Positions 18,946 to 27,173 are shown, counted from the first letter of the stretch. The stretch is DNA of 64,000 bases from Variovorax boronicumulans (GCF_029892485.1 NZ_JARXVG010000017.1:1-64000), one strand, 5' to 3'. Program-made: numbers and translations. Notes: generated by a model from the letters alone, not told the origin.

Positions 18946-19653
18946 TCAGGTATCGAGCGTCAGGTGCTGTCCATGCATCGCCGCCGCGGCGGGCGATGCG
19001 AGGAACCCGATGGTCTGCGCTGCAACCGACGTAGACACCCACTCAGCCGGATTGGCATCGGGCATCGCCTGGCGATTCGCCGGCGTGTCCAGCACGCTCG
19101 GCGCGACGCTGTTCACGCTGACACCGTGCGGCGCGGCTTCGGCGGCCATGGCTTCCACCAGGCGCTGCAGCGCGCTCTTCGATGCGATGTATGCAGCCAT
19201 CGCCGGCACACCGCGCGCCGCGACCTTCGCCGTCACGGCGACGATGCGGCCGGCTTTGCGTTCGATCATCGAAGGCAGCACGGCCTGCGTCACCGCGACG
19301 AAGGACCATGCGTTGAGATTCATCATCCGGTCCCAGCTCGCGCGCGACAGCGCATGCGTTGCTTCGCCCATCTCGAAACCGCCGGCGATGTGCACGAGCG
19401 CGTCGACACGGCCGAAGGCCTTGAGCGCCTGGCCGGTCAGCTCGGCCATGTCGGGCGCCGAGGTCACGTCGCCTGCAAGCAGCAGGTGCTGCGAGTTGTC
19501 GAGCCCCGGAAAGACTTCGGCCAGGCGACCCGCGTGGTGATCGACCAGCGCAAGGCGCGCGCCCTGGTCGAGGAAATGCTGCGCCACGGCCCGACCCAGT
19601 GCGCCTGCAGCACCGGTGATCACGACGTGGGGTGTGGTGTTTGCATCGCTCAT
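18946..19653 (-). CDS. SDR-family oxidoreductase
   Basis: A 235-residue classical short-chain dehydrogenase. The cofactor motif TGAAGALG is at residues 13-20 and the catalytic YxxxK is Y155-K159. The usual catalytic Ser position in IVAVTAKV holds Thr/Ala, which is slightly atypical. ATG 19653 is used because it puts the Rossmann strand at the usual distance. It stands alone between two tRNA genes of opposite orientation. The substrate is unknown. Confidence 0.85.
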   Translation of the reverse strand: MSDANTTPHVVITGAAGALGRAVAQHFLDQGARLALVDHHAGRLAEVFPGLDNSQHLLLAGDVTSAPDMAELTGQALKAFGRVDALVHIAGGFEMGEATHALSRASWDRMMNLNAWSFVAVTQAVLPSMIERKAGRIVAVTAKVAARGVPAMAAYIASKSALQRLVEAMAAEAAPHGVSVNSVAPSVLDTPANRQAMPDANPAEWVSTSVAAQTIGFLASPAAAAMHGQHLTLDT

Positions 19654-19728
19654 AAGAAAATGCTCCAGATAAGAGAAGGGGCGCGGCCCCATGGGTGGCG
19701 CATCCTAACGCCGCGATTCACAAATTTT

Positions 19729-19757
19729 TTGGACACCGGAAAATTCTGGGATATACT
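19729..19757 (+). promoter_or_regulatory. Sigma-70 promoter for tRNA-Lys
   Basis: TTGGAC (19729-19734), a 17-bp spacer and TATACT (19752-19757) form a near-consensus promoter. The predicted start at about 19764 is some 33 nt before the mature tRNA-Lys. Confidence 0.8.
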
Positions 19758-19796
19758 CGTGGTCTTGCCTGAAAACGCTAGTCGTTTACAGCGCTG

Positions 19797-19872
19797 GGGC
19801 TCTTAGCTCAGTTGGTAGAGCAGCGGACTCTTAATCCGTAGGTCGAGTGTTCGAGTCACTCAGGGCCCACCA
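19797..19872 (+). tRNA. tRNA-Lys (anticodon CTT)
   Basis: A 76-nt cloverleaf with encoded CCA. Acceptor GGGCTCT (19797-19803) pairs with AGGGCCC (19862-19868). D arm GCTC...GAGC, anticodon loop ACTCTTAAT region with CTT, T arm GAGTG-TTCGAGT-CACTC. Confidence 0.95.
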
Positions 19873-19892
19873 CCAACATCGCGGAAACGCTG

Positions 19893-19928
19893 AAAAAGCC
19901 TGCTACCTCACCGGTAGCAGGCTTTTTT
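19893..19928 (+). terminator. Intrinsic terminator after tRNA-Lys
   Basis: GCCTGCTACC (19898-19907) pairs with GGTAGCAGGC (19913-19922) and is followed by TTTTTT. The AAAAA on the left extends the stem and makes a T-rich tract on the minus strand, where the hypothetical gene ending at 19944 could also use it. Confidence 0.92.
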
Positions 19929-19943
19929 ATTTGCTGTTCGGCA

Positions 19944-20366
19944 TCACGGCGAACCTGCCGCATCCTGTTGCGCCATCCAGTCGTCAACGAAGCTCGCGAG
20001 CACCTCGCGCTTTTCATTGACCTCGGCCATCAGGTATTGCCGCGCATGTTCCCGGGCCAACTCGTTCGACAGAAACCATTGCTCCCGCGCGGCGCTGCCT
20101 TGCGGTGGTGGCGTGCCCCAGGCGGCAACATGCTTGCCCAGGAAGGCCTCCGTGACAGGCAGTCGTCCATCCGTCTTGCCGATGTCCGACAACGCATTGC
20201 GCGGACCGCCGAGCACGACGCGGGCCTGAACGACGTCGATCTCCGCATGAATGGACGCGCCGAGGCCGCCCGATTGATGCACCTGCCAGAGTTGCTCTGC
20301 AGAAGCGTTGCGAATCCAGTTCTCCAGCGCACGCGTCAAACTCTCGAGGATGATTTCTTTGTCCAT
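19944..20366 (-). CDS. Hypothetical 140-residue protein
   Basis: A soluble, charged, mostly helical-looking protein, with no signal peptide, membrane segment or motif I recognise. It begins MDKEIILESLTRALENWIRN and ends with a helical FVDDWMAQQ. Support comes from codon-typical sequence, a terminator just beyond its stop, and no competing frame of better quality. The start has only a weak ribosome-binding site, so translation start is tentative. Confidence 0.55.
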   Translation of the reverse strand: MDKEIILESLTRALENWIRNASAEQLWQVHQSGGLGASIHAEIDVVQARVVLGGPRNALSDIGKTDGRLPVTEAFLGKHVAAWGTPPPQGSAAREQWFLSNELAREHARQYLMAEVNEKREVLASFVDDWMAQQDAAGSP

Positions 20367-20523
20367 ATAGGCACTATTTCACATTTACGACTGACAGTTT
20401 CGAACTGCTGTGCCCTCGGATACAAAAAATCCGGCGTGCGACATGGCATCTTGTACCTGCTGTCACGCATCACAACAATCAGGATCCCAGGGACATCAAC
20501 TTCGAAGCAAAAAAGCTCGTTGG

Positions 20524-20548
20524 ACCCGCTTCGGCGGGTTATTTTTTT
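20524..20548 (+). terminator. Intrinsic terminator with UUCG tetraloop
   Basis: ACCCGC (20524-20529), a TTCG loop and GCGGGT (20534-20539) are followed by TATTTTTTT. No upstream plus-strand gene is identified, so it may end an unrecognised short transcript. Confidence 0.8.
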
Positions 20549-20560
20549 GCCCTCCGATCT

Positions 20561-20737
20561 TTGCAGCAGGCTTCCGACATAGGCAAAGCCACCGTCCCCA
20601 TCGACCTGATCGGGCCGGAACACTGGGGCCACTCGAAGCGCGGCAATCGTCGGGCCACCAAAGTGTTCTGCATCATCGTCGGCGGCCTCGCGGCTGCGGG
20701 GGTGATTGCCTACCGCGTCTTTGGCGTGGGGCGCTGA
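20561..20737 (+). CDS. Possible small single-pass membrane protein (start uncertain)
   Basis: From a TTG at 20561 the frame gives about 58 residues and stops at 20735-20737. The sequence has a basic segment (HSKRGNRRATK) followed by a hydrophobic helix, consistent with a small inner-membrane protein. It is placed between two terminators. There is no Shine-Dalgarno at the TTG, and the frame stays open further upstream without an ATG, so it may be a decayed gene or a chance frame. Confidence 0.3.
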   Translation: MQQASDIGKATVPIDLIGPEHWGHSKRGNRRATKVFCIIVGGLAAAGVIAYRVFGVGR

Positions 20738-20755
20738 ACATTCCGCTTGCACAAG

Positions 20756-20790
20756 AAAAAGCCCGCTGTTCGACGACAGCGGGCTTTTTT
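20756..20790. terminator. Bidirectional intrinsic terminator
   Basis: GCCCGCTGT (20761-20769) pairs with ACAGCGGGC (20776-20784). It is flanked by AAAAA on the left and TTTTTT on the right, so it can terminate on both strands. On the minus strand it lies 36 bp past the HNH gene stop. Confidence 0.9.
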
Positions 20791-20825
20791 ACGTGGGGCC
20801 GACCCCATGCACGGCAGCGCGCCTC

Positions 20826-21389
20826 TCATTGAAGCCGCGAGCCCTTGGGCAGCCGCCTGGCCAGCCACTCGTGCACGTCCGCTCGAATGTTGCGGCCCTC
20901 CAGCAGGAAGTTCTCGAAGCGGCTCGGCACGTAGGGCAGGTACACCAGCGGCATGCCGGCTTCCTCGGGCGTGCGCGCGGCCTTTCTGTTGTTGCAGACG
21001 GCGCACGCGCTCACCAGGTTGGTCCAGGTCCACGGACCGCCGCGCGATTCGGGCAGAACGTGTTCGCATTGCAGATCGCGTTCATGGAACACACCCGCGC
21101 AGTACGCGCAGGTGTGGCGGTCGCGGCGCAGCAACTTGCTCTTGGTGACGCTGGGAATCACGTCGAAGAGGTTGATCTTCGACGCGCCACGCAGCGCAAT
21201 GATGGGCGCCACGTCGATGCGCGACTGCACACCGTGCGCAACGTTGAAGCCGCCGCGCAGCGTGGCCAGCGGCAGGACGCCGTCTTCCCACGCGACCGAT
21301 CCGGTGGCGTAGTGCAGCACCGCCTGCTCCAGTGAAATCCAGGCTTGCGGCGTGCCCTGAATATCGAGTTGCAGGACGTGGGGTTGCAT
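20826..21389 (-). CDS. HNH endonuclease family protein
   Basis: A 187-residue protein with a C-terminal HNH/McrA-type nuclease domain. A zinc site is formed by C94-x2-C97 and C129-x2-C132. The HNH core has H110 in CEHVLPESRGG and N134 with the following RK. The N-terminal 80 residues look like the conserved beta-rich lead of housekeeping HNH proteins found beside tRNAs in Burkholderiales. Its role is unknown, and no cognate methylase or restriction partner adjoins it. ATG 21389 has a strong GGAGG upstream. Confidence 0.87.
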   Translation of the reverse strand: MQPHVLQLDIQGTPQAWISLEQAVLHYATGSVAWEDGVLPLATLRGGFNVAHGVQSRIDVAPIIALRGASKINLFDVIPSVTKSKLLRRDRHTCAYCAGVFHERDLQCEHVLPESRGGPWTWTNLVSACAVCNNRKAARTPEEAGMPLVYLPYVPSRFENFLLEGRNIRADVHEWLARRLPKGSRLQ

Positions 21390-21447
21390 GATGGCTCGCC
21401 TCCTTTTGCGGCGATGGCTGAACGGGTTGAAGAAGAAAGAAGACGAC

Positions 21448-21521
21448 GGGGTGCACGAACGGAATCGAACCGTCGTCAGCGGGACCACAACCCGCGGCTC
21501 TGCCGTTGAGCTACGCGCACC
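21448..21521 (-). tRNA. tRNA-His (anticodon GTG)
   Basis: On the minus strand the acceptor GTGCGCG pairs with CGTGCAC. An extra 5' G (at 21521) sits opposite C73, the histidine-specific G-1:C73 pair. Anticodon stem GCGGG/CCCGC encloses TTGTGGT with GTG, and the T arm is GACGG-TTCGATT-CCGTT. CCA is not fully encoded (CCG follows). Confidence 0.93.
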
Positions 21522-21545
21522 GTTGAGAGAAAACCGACCGGCCCG

Positions 21546-21752
21546 CTACCACTCGCCCACTTCGCGCACGCGCTGGTCGAGATCGAGGCACTCGCGCAGG
21601 CGCACATGCCCGAGCGAAGCGGACGAGTCCACTGCCGCGGGCCGCGCATCGGCGCCGATGCCGAAACGACGAAACAGGGCGAGCACCACGCGGCTGCGCG
21701 GCTGGGCCGGGCGCACGGTGATCATCCGGATCGGGGTGTTGCGCTTGCGCAT
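21546..21752 (-). CDS. Small basic protein between two tRNAs
   Basis: A 68-residue protein starting MRKRNTPIRMITVRPAQPRS, very basic at the N-terminus, with a hydrophobic VVLALFRRFGIG patch at about 22-33. Support is a good AAGGAG six bases before the ATG and its placement in a compact minus-strand unit (tRNA-Arg, this gene, tRNA-His, HNH gene). No family is recognised. Confidence 0.55.
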   Translation of the reverse strand: MRKRNTPIRMITVRPAQPRSRVVLALFRRFGIGADARPAAVDSSASLGHVRLRECLDLDQRVREVGEW

Positions 21753-21787
21753 GGTGACTCCTTGGTTGCGATGACAGCAAAACAAAA

Positions 21788-21864
21788 TGGCCCCACGTGC
21801 ACGACTCGAACGTGCAACCCCTTGCTTCGTAGGCAAGTGCTCTGATCCATTGAGCTAACGCGGG
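21788..21864 (-). tRNA. tRNA-Arg (anticodon ACG)
   Basis: A 77-nt minus-strand cloverleaf with encoded CCA (TGG at 21788-21790 on the plus strand). Acceptor CCCGCGT pairs with ACGTGGG and the discriminator is G. Anticodon stem CTTGC/GCAAG encloses CTACGAA with ACG, and the T arm is GCACG-TTCGAGT-CGTGC. Confidence 0.95.
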
Positions 21865-22171
21865 ATGGAAAGCAAAAACAAAAAGTGTCCGGTTACGAGT
21901 TCCGGCGCCGCCCAATCTTTGCGGCCGGTTCCGCGGAAGGACCATCTGCAATGGCCCGGTTCCGCTCGGGTTCGGTGCGAAAAAACGAATGACCGCTTTT
22001 CCATTTCGGTTGTGTCCTCACGCGACGGACAGCGCGCTGGGCGCTGCCCCGTACGACGTCGCTGCACAGGAGAGATCAGTTCCTGCACATCCCGCCAGAC
22101 CGTCTACGTGGTGGGTTCTGGCGGTGTGGTGAAGGCACACCCGAAATGACAAAGCACGACAAACAAGAGCA
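21865..22171. other. Intergenic stretch upstream of tRNA-Arg
   Basis: No supported gene is visible. It contains a potential hairpin, CCGCCAGA (22093-22100) with TCTGGCGG (22118-22125) around a 17-nt loop, with no T-run. It should also contain the minus-strand promoter for the tRNA-Arg unit, though no clear -35/-10 pair stands out. Confidence 0.5.
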
Positions 22172-22217
22172 AAAAAACAAAACAAAAAGGCCCGGAAACC
22201 TTTCGGTGTCCGGGCCT
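22172..22217 (-). terminator. Intrinsic terminator (minus strand)
   Basis: AGGCCCGGA (22188-22196) and TCCGGGCCT (22209-22217) form the stem, with ACC/GGT extending it across the loop. On the minus strand it is followed by TTTTTGTTTTG and more T-rich sequence. It lies 30 bp past the stop of the 67-residue gene. Confidence 0.88.
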
Positions 22218-22246
22218 CTGCTGGAGAGAGCTTGAAAGGTATGCGC

Positions 22247-22450
22247 CTACGCGCAACCTCCACCCGGTAGCACCTGATCCTCGAACTTGCCAACGCGCAG
22301 GCGGGCTGCGGTTTGCGTGGCATGCACGTAGCTCTGGCGCAGATTCGATTTCGACGACGGCATGCCGAACCCACCGCCACACGACCACACGCGCACGAAC
22401 GCCCGGCCCGATGCGGGGCGAATGTTGGTGAGGGTCAATGCGGTGTACAC
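22247..22450 (-). CDS. Small hypothetical protein, GTG start
   Basis: A 67-residue protein of unknown family beginning with GTG (YTALTLTNIRPASGRAFVRV) with AGGAA upstream. It is Arg/Ser-rich with Cys near the middle and at the end. The case for a real gene is its placement between a good minus-strand promoter (-35 and -10 at about 22554-22559 and 22531-22536) and a strong terminator 30 bp beyond its stop. The alternative is that this transcript is a non-coding RNA of about 350 nt. Confidence 0.5.
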   Translation of the reverse strand: MYTALTLTNIRPASGRAFVRVWSCGGGFGMPSSKSNLRQSYVHATQTAARLRVGKFEDQVLPGGGCA

Positions 22451-22510
22451 GATGGTTCCTGGTCAAAAATTGCCGCTGTCGGCTGTAAAGGGTTGGAAAA
22501 AAGATACGGC

Positions 22511-22560
22511 TTGAGCCGCGAGTGAGGTTGACTGTAAATAGTGTTTACGGCAACGTCAAC
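22511..22560. promoter_or_regulatory. Divergent promoter region with nested inverted repeats
   Basis: On the minus strand, TTGACG (22559-22554), a 17-bp spacer and TACAGT (22536-22531) form a good promoter for the 67-residue gene. Between them lies GTAAA-TAGTG-TTTAC (22534-22548), and a wider pair GTTGAC (22527-22532)/GTCAAC (22555-22560) brackets it. A weaker plus-strand promoter (TTGAGC 22511, 17 bp, GTAAAT 22534) would serve the adjacent HTH gene. This looks like an autoregulated operator. Confidence 0.5.
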
Positions 22561-22602
22561 AACCGGGACAATCTTTTCTTGTCTTGTTGTTGTTTTTGAA
22601 CA

Positions 22603-22986
22603 GTGCCCAATACCACCGTCGCGCGCCGTCGCAATGTCCTTGCGCTGCATCGCCGCTTTCTCGAGGGCGCCGTTGCCGCGGGCCTGCCAGCCAAGGGGCT
22701 GGACCAGGCCTTTGCGAAGAAGATCGAAATCTCCCCGAGCATGTGGAGCCAGATCAAGAGTTCCCGGCCCATCGGCGACAACCTCGCGCGACAGATCGAG
22801 CGGCATTGCGATGTGGAGGTCGGCTGGCTCGACAAGGAAGACCGGCCCTCCGAGGTACCCGATGCAGCGGAAGAGCGCTTCATCGCGGCCGCGCGCGAGG
22901 CGTGGCGCACAGCCAATGCCAAAGGGAAACGAGAACTCAGCGGCTGGCTGAAGAAACACGCGCAGGGCGCCGAGCCGCCCCCCTGA
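22603..22986 (+). CDS. Small helix-turn-helix DNA-binding protein
   Basis: A 127-residue protein, GTG start at 22603 with no clear Shine-Dalgarno. The centre looks like a phage-repressor/XRE-type HTH (GLDQAFAKKIEISPSMWSQI, about 32-51, then DNLARQIERHCDVEVGWLD), where the second half resembles the Cro/CI-like end of such domains. The C-terminal third is helical and charged. Likely role: transcription factor for itself and the divergent small transcript, given the palindromes upstream. It converges on the thioesterase gene with only 3 bp between stops. Confidence 0.65.
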   Translation: MPNTTVARRRNVLALHRRFLEGAVAAGLPAKGLDQAFAKKIEISPSMWSQIKSSRPIGDNLARQIERHCDVEVGWLDKEDRPSEVPDAAEERFIAAAREAWRTANAKGKRELSGWLKKHAQGAEPPP

Positions 22987-22989
22987 ACT

Positions 22990-23454
22990 TCAACCCACCA
23001 ATGCCGGCGCGTCGCGCAGGATTGCCGCGCGCATGTCGTCGGGAATGGCGACGGCGCGATGCGTCTCCAGCGATGTCGTGACGATCACCTGCGTCATCTG
23101 CATCCGCACTTCGCCGCTCTCGGCACCGAAGCAGCGCACTGCCAGCGTCATCGAACGCGAACCGAGCCGCTCCACGGCAAGCCCGAGCGTCACCTGATCG
23201 CCCATGCGGCTCACGGCGCGGAAGTCCACGTCGAGCTTCACGGTCGGCAGACCGATGCGGCGCTGCGCCACGAGCCCGTGGTAACTCAGCCCCAGCCCTT
23301 CGTTCACCCAGTCTTCGACGAGCCCGTTGAGCATCACGAAGTACTGCGGATAGAACACGATGCCCGCCGGATCGCAATCCGAAAACCGGATCAGCCGCGG
23401 CCGCCTGAACTCCGCACTCGCCGCTGCCAGGTCGGCATGCGTGGCCTCGCTCAT
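22990..23454 (-). CDS. 4-hydroxybenzoyl-CoA-type acyl-CoA thioesterase
   Basis: A 154-residue single hotdog-fold thioesterase. The motif SDCDPAGIVFYPQY (residues 25-38) is nearly that of Pseudomonas 4-hydroxybenzoyl-CoA thioesterase, and D28 aligns with its catalytic Asp17. It is the last gene of the long minus-strand catabolic cluster, 2 bp after the MarR gene. The cluster contains an aryl 2-oxoacid:ferredoxin oxidoreductase, so a likely substrate is an aromatic CoA ester such as anthraniloyl-CoA, released as anthranilate. The family is clear; the substrate is inferred. Confidence 0.87.
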   Translation of the reverse strand: MSEATHADLAAASAEFRRPRLIRFSDCDPAGIVFYPQYFVMLNGLVEDWVNEGLGLSYHGLVAQRRIGLPTVKLDVDFRAVSRMGDQVTLGLAVERLGSRSMTLAVRCFGAESGEVRMQMTQVIVTTSLETHRAVAIPDDMRAAILRDAPALVG

Positions 23455-23456
23455 GC

Positions 23457-23987
23457 TCAGCCCTCCTCGCCCGTCGCCTCGCCGCGCATCACGTGCACGC
23501 GCAGCAACCCGAGCTGGCTGTGCATCTGCTTGACCGTCTTCATGTCCAGGCCCGAGAACATCTCGAGGATCCACTGCTCGTGCTCGCTCGCCATGGTCTC
23601 GAAAGTGCGCCGGCCGGCGGGCGTGAGGCTCACGATCCATGCGCGGCGGTCGTCGGGGCTGGGGGCGCGCGCCACCATGCCTTCACGCTCCAGTTCGTCG
23701 GTCAAGCCGGTCACGTTGCCGCCGGTCACCATGAGGTAGCGCGACAGCACGCGCATCTTGAGACCGTCCTTGTAGCGGTAAAGCTGCGCCATGTAGTCGA
23801 AGCGCGCGAGCGAGATGCCGAAGCGCTCGCGCAGACGGCGGCGGATCTCGGCCTCGATCTGCGTGGTGCTCGCGAGCATGCGCAGCCACAGCTTGAGCAT
23901 CGCGTGGTCCTCGTGGCCGGCGCGGCCCTCGTGACCGAGTTCTTCGGCGTCGCTCAGCGCGGCGTGCGAAGCGTCGTTGCGTGTCAT
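23457..23987 (-). CDS. MarR-family transcriptional regulator (internal)
   Basis: A 176-residue winged-HTH regulator of aromatic catabolism type. The HTH and wing lie at about residues 66-118 ([24 protein letters not shown], then SPDDRRAW as the wing). ATG 23987 overlaps the upstream SDR gene by 4 bp (ATGA), so it is made with the operon. It is the second MarR of the cluster, the other being divergent at 47909. The ligand could be IAA or a CoA-linked intermediate, as in aromatic-acid MarRs. Confidence 0.9.
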   Translation of the reverse strand: MTRNDASHAALSDAEELGHEGRAGHEDHAMLKLWLRMLASTTQIEAEIRRRLRERFGISLARFDYMAQLYRYKDGLKMRVLSRYLMVTGGNVTGLTDELEREGMVARAPSPDDRRAWIVSLTPAGRRTFETMASEHEQWILEMFSGLDMKTVKQMHSQLGLLRVHVMRGEATGEEG

Positions 23988-24760
23988 GTCACCTCCCCTC
24001 CTGAAACCGAAATCGACTGGCCAGTGACCGACGCGGCGCCCTCCCCGCACAACCATCGCACGGCATCGGCCACTTCGGACGGCTGCACGATGCGCTTCTG
24101 CGGATTCACGCTGGAGAACTCCGCCAGCGCATCGGCCTCGCTGCGCCCGGTCTTGCCGACCACGTTGGCGACGCTGTTGCGCAGGATGTCGGTGTCGGTG
24201 TAGCCCGGGCACACGGCATTCACCGTGATGCCCTTGCGCGCCACCTCCAGTGCGAGCGAGCGCGTCAGCCCGATCACGCCATGCTTGGCCGCGGTGTACG
24301 CCGAGACGTAGGCATAGCCCTTCTGCCCCGCCGTGCTCGCGATGTTGACGATGCGGCCCCAGCCGGCCTCGAGCATGTCGGGCAACGCGGCCTGCGCGCA
24401 CAGGAAGCTGCCGGTAAGGTTCACCGACAGCATCCGCTGCCAGAGCTCGACCGAGGTCTTGAGAAACGGCGCGCTCTCTGCGGCGCCTGCGTTGTTGACG
24501 AGGATGACGATCGGGCCCCGCGCTGCACGCGCCTGCGCGAAGGCCGCCTGCACGCCTTCCGGGTCGGCCACATCGGCAGCGGCCACGCCATGTCCGCCGC
24601 CGGCGAGCGTATCGGCCACGCGCTGGAGCGCCTCGCGGTCACGCCCGAGCAGGGTCAGCACGGCGCCCTCGGCCGCCAGGGTTCGCGCGATCTCCGCACC
24701 GATGCCGCGCGCAGCGCCGGTCACGAGCGCGTGCCGGCCAATGAGTAGATTTGATTGCAT
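23984..24760 (-). CDS. SDR-family dehydrogenase (3-hydroxyacyl/3-oxoacyl reductase-like)
   Basis: A 258-residue classical SDR. Cofactor motif TGAARGIG is at 14-21, NNAG at 89-92, catalytic S142, Y155 and K159. The later part ([16 protein letters not shown]) resembles 3-hydroxybutyrate dehydrogenase and HSD10-like enzymes. It follows the CoA ligase gene on the same strand after about 105 bp, which contains two direct GAATnnTT repeats (24764-24786) near the start. It may oxidise a hydroxyacyl or dihydrodiol intermediate of the cluster. The substrate is unproven. Confidence 0.88.
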   Translation of the reverse strand: MQSNLLIGRHALVTGAARGIGAEIARTLAAEGAVLTLLGRDREALQRVADTLAGGGHGVAAADVADPEGVQAAFAQARAARGPIVILVNNAGAAESAPFLKTSVELWQRMLSVNLTGSFLCAQAALPDMLEAGWGRIVNIASTAGQKGYAYVSAYTAAKHGVIGLTRSLALEVARKGITVNAVCPGYTDTDILRNSVANVVGKTGRSEADALAEFSSVNPQKRIVQPSEVADAVRWLCGEGAASVTGQSISVSGGEVT

Positions 24761-24865
24761 GCCTGAATTGTTTAGTTCTGAATCATTTTAACGGCGCTGC
24801 ACGACCCGGGCTGTCACCGCATGCAACGCCCGCCATTCAGGTCCAGCGGCGCGGTGCCCATGGAC

Positions 24866-26452
24866 CTACCGGCTCGCGGGCCGACCGTCCCAGGTCTCTG
24901 GACCCACACCGCGCTCGCGCAGCTTGAACTTCTGGACCTTGCCGTTCTCGGTGCGCGGCAGGTCGGGCAGGACGTCGATGTAGCGCGGCACCGCGAAGTA
25001 CGGCAGAAGGCTCTCGCAGAAGCGCGACAGTTCCACGGGATCGATGCGCTCGCCCTCGCGCGCGACCAGTGCGGCCATCACTTCGTCTTCGGCCAACTCG
25101 GAGCGCACGGGGTACACGGCACACGAGGCCACGCCGGGGTGACTCAGCAGCACCTGCTCGACCTCGAACGAAGAAATGTTCTCGCCTCGCCGGCGGATCG
25201 CGTCCTTGATGCGGTCGACGAAGCGAAACGCCCCGTCCGCATCGCGCACCACGCGGTCGCCGGTGTGGAACCACAGGTTGCGCCAGGCCTCGACGGTCTT
25301 CTCCGGCATGTTGAAGTAGCCGCTGGCGAAGGCGTAGGGCTCGTCCGCACGCAGCAGCAGTTCGCCGGCCTCGCCGGGCTGCAGCGCCACGTCGTCCTCA
25401 TCGGCCACACAGGCCTGGAAGCCGGGTCGCAGCCAGCCCATGACGCCGCCGCGCGGCGAATCGGGCGCAGTGGCGATCGCGAAGTTGGTTTCCGTCGAGC
25501 CGTAGCCCTCCAGCAGCGGCACGCCCGTGCGCGCCTTGAACGCCTGTCCCGCCGCCGAAGGCACGCCCGGCCCGAGCCCGATGCGAACCCGGTGATCCCT
25601 CTCGCCTTCGCCCTCGGGCTGCGCGAGCAGGATCGGCACCATCGCGCCGAGCAGGTAGACCACGGTCGCGCCGTTCGCGCGCATCGACGGCCAGAAGCCC
25701 GACGCGGAGAAGCGCGAATCGAACACCACCTCGGCCCCGGTCAGCGCAGCCTGCGCGAAGGTATTGAGCGCGTTGATGTGAAAGAGCGGCAGCGTGGTGC
25801 ACAGCACGTCGTCGCGGCCGACACCGAGCACCTCGGCGCTGTTCACGCCCCACCAGAAATACTGCGCGTGTGGGCAGATCACGCCCTTGGCCGGGCCGGT
25901 GGTACCGGAGGTGTAGAGGATGGCGAGCGGATCGCCCGGCTGCACGGCGGCAGGTGCCATTGCTTCAGAACCTGCGGGGTAGCTCGTGACGCGCACGCCA
26001 GCGGGCGGCTCCCACGAGGCATCACTCTGGCCCACCACCCACACATCGCGCAACGCGGTGCGTCCGAGATCGGCCGTCTTCAAGCGCTCGAGAAAACCCG
26101 CTTCGATCACCAGCAGCTTCGCCGCGCTGTTCGCGAGGAAGTACTCGATCTGCGGCCCCATCGACGCCGTATTGACTGGCACGACCGACGCACCCATCCA
26201 TCCCGCACCGAGAAAGGTCTCGAGAAACTCGATGCGATTGCCGCACATCACCGCGATGCGGTCGCCCCGTGCCACGCCGGCTTGCGCGAGCGCCCCGGCA
26301 CGCACCGCCGCGGCTTCGGCCGCATCGGCGTGCGTCCATTGCCGCCCCGCAATACGCAGCAGCGGGCGACCGGCGAACATCGCCGACTGCCGCTGCAGCA
26401 TCGCGGGCAGCGTGCGCTGCGCTGGCGGCAGTGCGCGCACCTCACTCGTCAT
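24866..26452 (-). CDS. Acyl-CoA synthetase, ANL superfamily (CaiC-like)
   Basis: A 528-residue adenylate-forming ligase that activates a carboxylic acid to its CoA thioester using ATP. The P-loop motif [11 protein letters not shown] is at residues 180-190. The A5-like YGSTE region precedes the TGD hinge ([14 protein letters not shown]) and the C-terminal catalytic Lys lies in RTENGKVQK. It overlaps livF by 11 bp, so it is part of the same operon. It is one of two ligases in the cluster. A crotonobetaine/carnitine-CoA ligase-like sequence does not fix the substrate. Confidence 0.88.
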   Translation of the reverse strand: MTSEVRALPPAQRTLPAMLQRQSAMFAGRPLLRIAGRQWTHADAAEAAAVRAGALAQAGVARGDRIAVMCGNRIEFLETFLGAGWMGASVVPVNTASMGPQIEYFLANSAAKLLVIEAGFLERLKTADLGRTALRDVWVVGQSDASWEPPAGVRVTSYPAGSEAMAPAAVQPGDPLAILYTSGTTGPAKGVICPHAQYFWWGVNSAEVLGVGRDDVLCTTLPLFHINALNTFAQAALTGAEVVFDSRFSASGFWPSMRANGATVVYLLGAMVPILLAQPEGEGERDHRVRIGLGPGVPSAAGQAFKARTGVPLLEGYGSTETNFAIATAPDSPRGGVMGWLRPGFQACVADEDDVALQPGEAGELLLRADEPYAFASGYFNMPEKTVEAWRNLWFHTGDRVVRDADGAFRFVDRIKDAIRRRGENISSFEVEQVLLSHPGVASCAVYPVRSELAEDEVMAALVAREGERIDPVELSRFCESLLPYFAVPRYIDVLPDLPRTENGKVQKFKLRERGVGPETWDGRPASR

Positions 26453-27173
26453 CGTGCGTGCCTCCGCCGAGATAGGTCGCTTGCACGCGCGGGTCGCTCG
26501 CCAGCTCGGCCGAGGCGCCAGAGAGCGCGATCTCGCCAGTCTCCAGCACATACCCCTCGTCCGAACTCTCGAGCGCCGCGCGGGCGTTCTGCTCCACCAG
26601 CAGGATCGAGACGCCGTCTTCGCGCAGCTTGCGCACGATGGTGAGGATGTCCCGCACGATCAGCGGCGCGAGGCCCAGGCTCGGCTCGTCGAGCATCAGC
26701 AGACGTGGTGCCGACATCAGCGCGCGCCCCACCGCCAGCATCTGACGTTCGCCGCCCGAGAGCGTGTCGGCGCGCTGCGCACGGCGCTCGGCCAGCCGCG
26801 GGAAGCGGTCGTACACCGATTGCAGACGCTTCTTCATCGCGTCGCCGCGCAGCCGCTTGGCATACGCGCCGAGCTGCAGGTTGTCGAGCACGGTGAGCTC
26901 ACCGAACAGCTCGCGCTTCTCGGGCACCAGGCACAGGCCGCGCTCCACGCGCGCTTCCACGTCGAGCCCTTGCAGGTCTTCGCCCTCGAAGCGCAGCGTG
27001 CCCTTGCAAGGAAGGAGCCCCATCGCAGCCGCCAGCAGCGTGGTCTTGCCCGCACCGTTCGGCCCGATCACCGAGATGATCTGCCCCGGCTGCAAGTCGA
27101 GCGACACACCGCGCACCGCCTCGACCTGTCCGTAAGACACATGCAGGTCGCCGATCTCCAGCATTGCAGTCAT
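26442..27173 (-). CDS. Branched-chain-type ABC transporter ATPase (LivF)
   Basis: A 243-residue ATP-binding subunit of a HAAT-family importer. Walker A GPNGAGKT at 37-44, signature LSGGE at 138-142, Walker B LLMLDEP at about 158-164, and the LivF-type insertion [19 protein letters not shown]. It pairs with the ATPase half of the upstream LivM-LivG fusion, whose stop it overlaps by 4 bp. In this cluster the importer probably takes up an aromatic acid such as indole-3-acetate rather than branched-chain amino acids. Confidence 0.93.
   Translation of the reverse strand: MTAMLEIGDLHVSYGQVEAVRGVSLDLQPGQIISVIGPNGAGKTTLLAAAMGLLPCKGTLRFEGEDLQGLDVEARVERGLCLVPEKRELFGELTVLDNLQLGAYAKRLRGDAMKKRLQSVYDRFPRLAERRAQRADTLSGGERQMLAVGRALMSAPRLLMLDEPSLGLAPLIVRDILTIVRKLREDGVSILLVEQNARAALESSDEGYVLETGEIALSGASAELASDPRVQATYLGGGTHDDE

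Larger units (their letters stand above)
20367..20823. other. Intergenic stretch with terminators and a possible small membrane ORF
   Basis: No convincing complete gene is visible. The stretch holds a plus-strand terminator at 20524-20548 and a bidirectional terminator at 20756-20790. An open plus-strand frame (about 20561-20737) would encode a tail with one hydrophobic helix (VFCIIVGGLAAAGVIAYRVFG) but has no good ATG or ribosome-binding site. A TTG at 20561 is the only nearby candidate start. Confidence 0.5.

Noticed and set aside
20336-20752. A 138-residue minus-strand frame in the intergenic stretch
   Set aside because: It overlaps the start of the hypothetical gene at 19944, crosses a terminator, and lacks a ribosome-binding site.
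21855-22088. A 77-residue minus-strand frame
   Set aside because: It runs into tRNA-Arg and has no convincing start.
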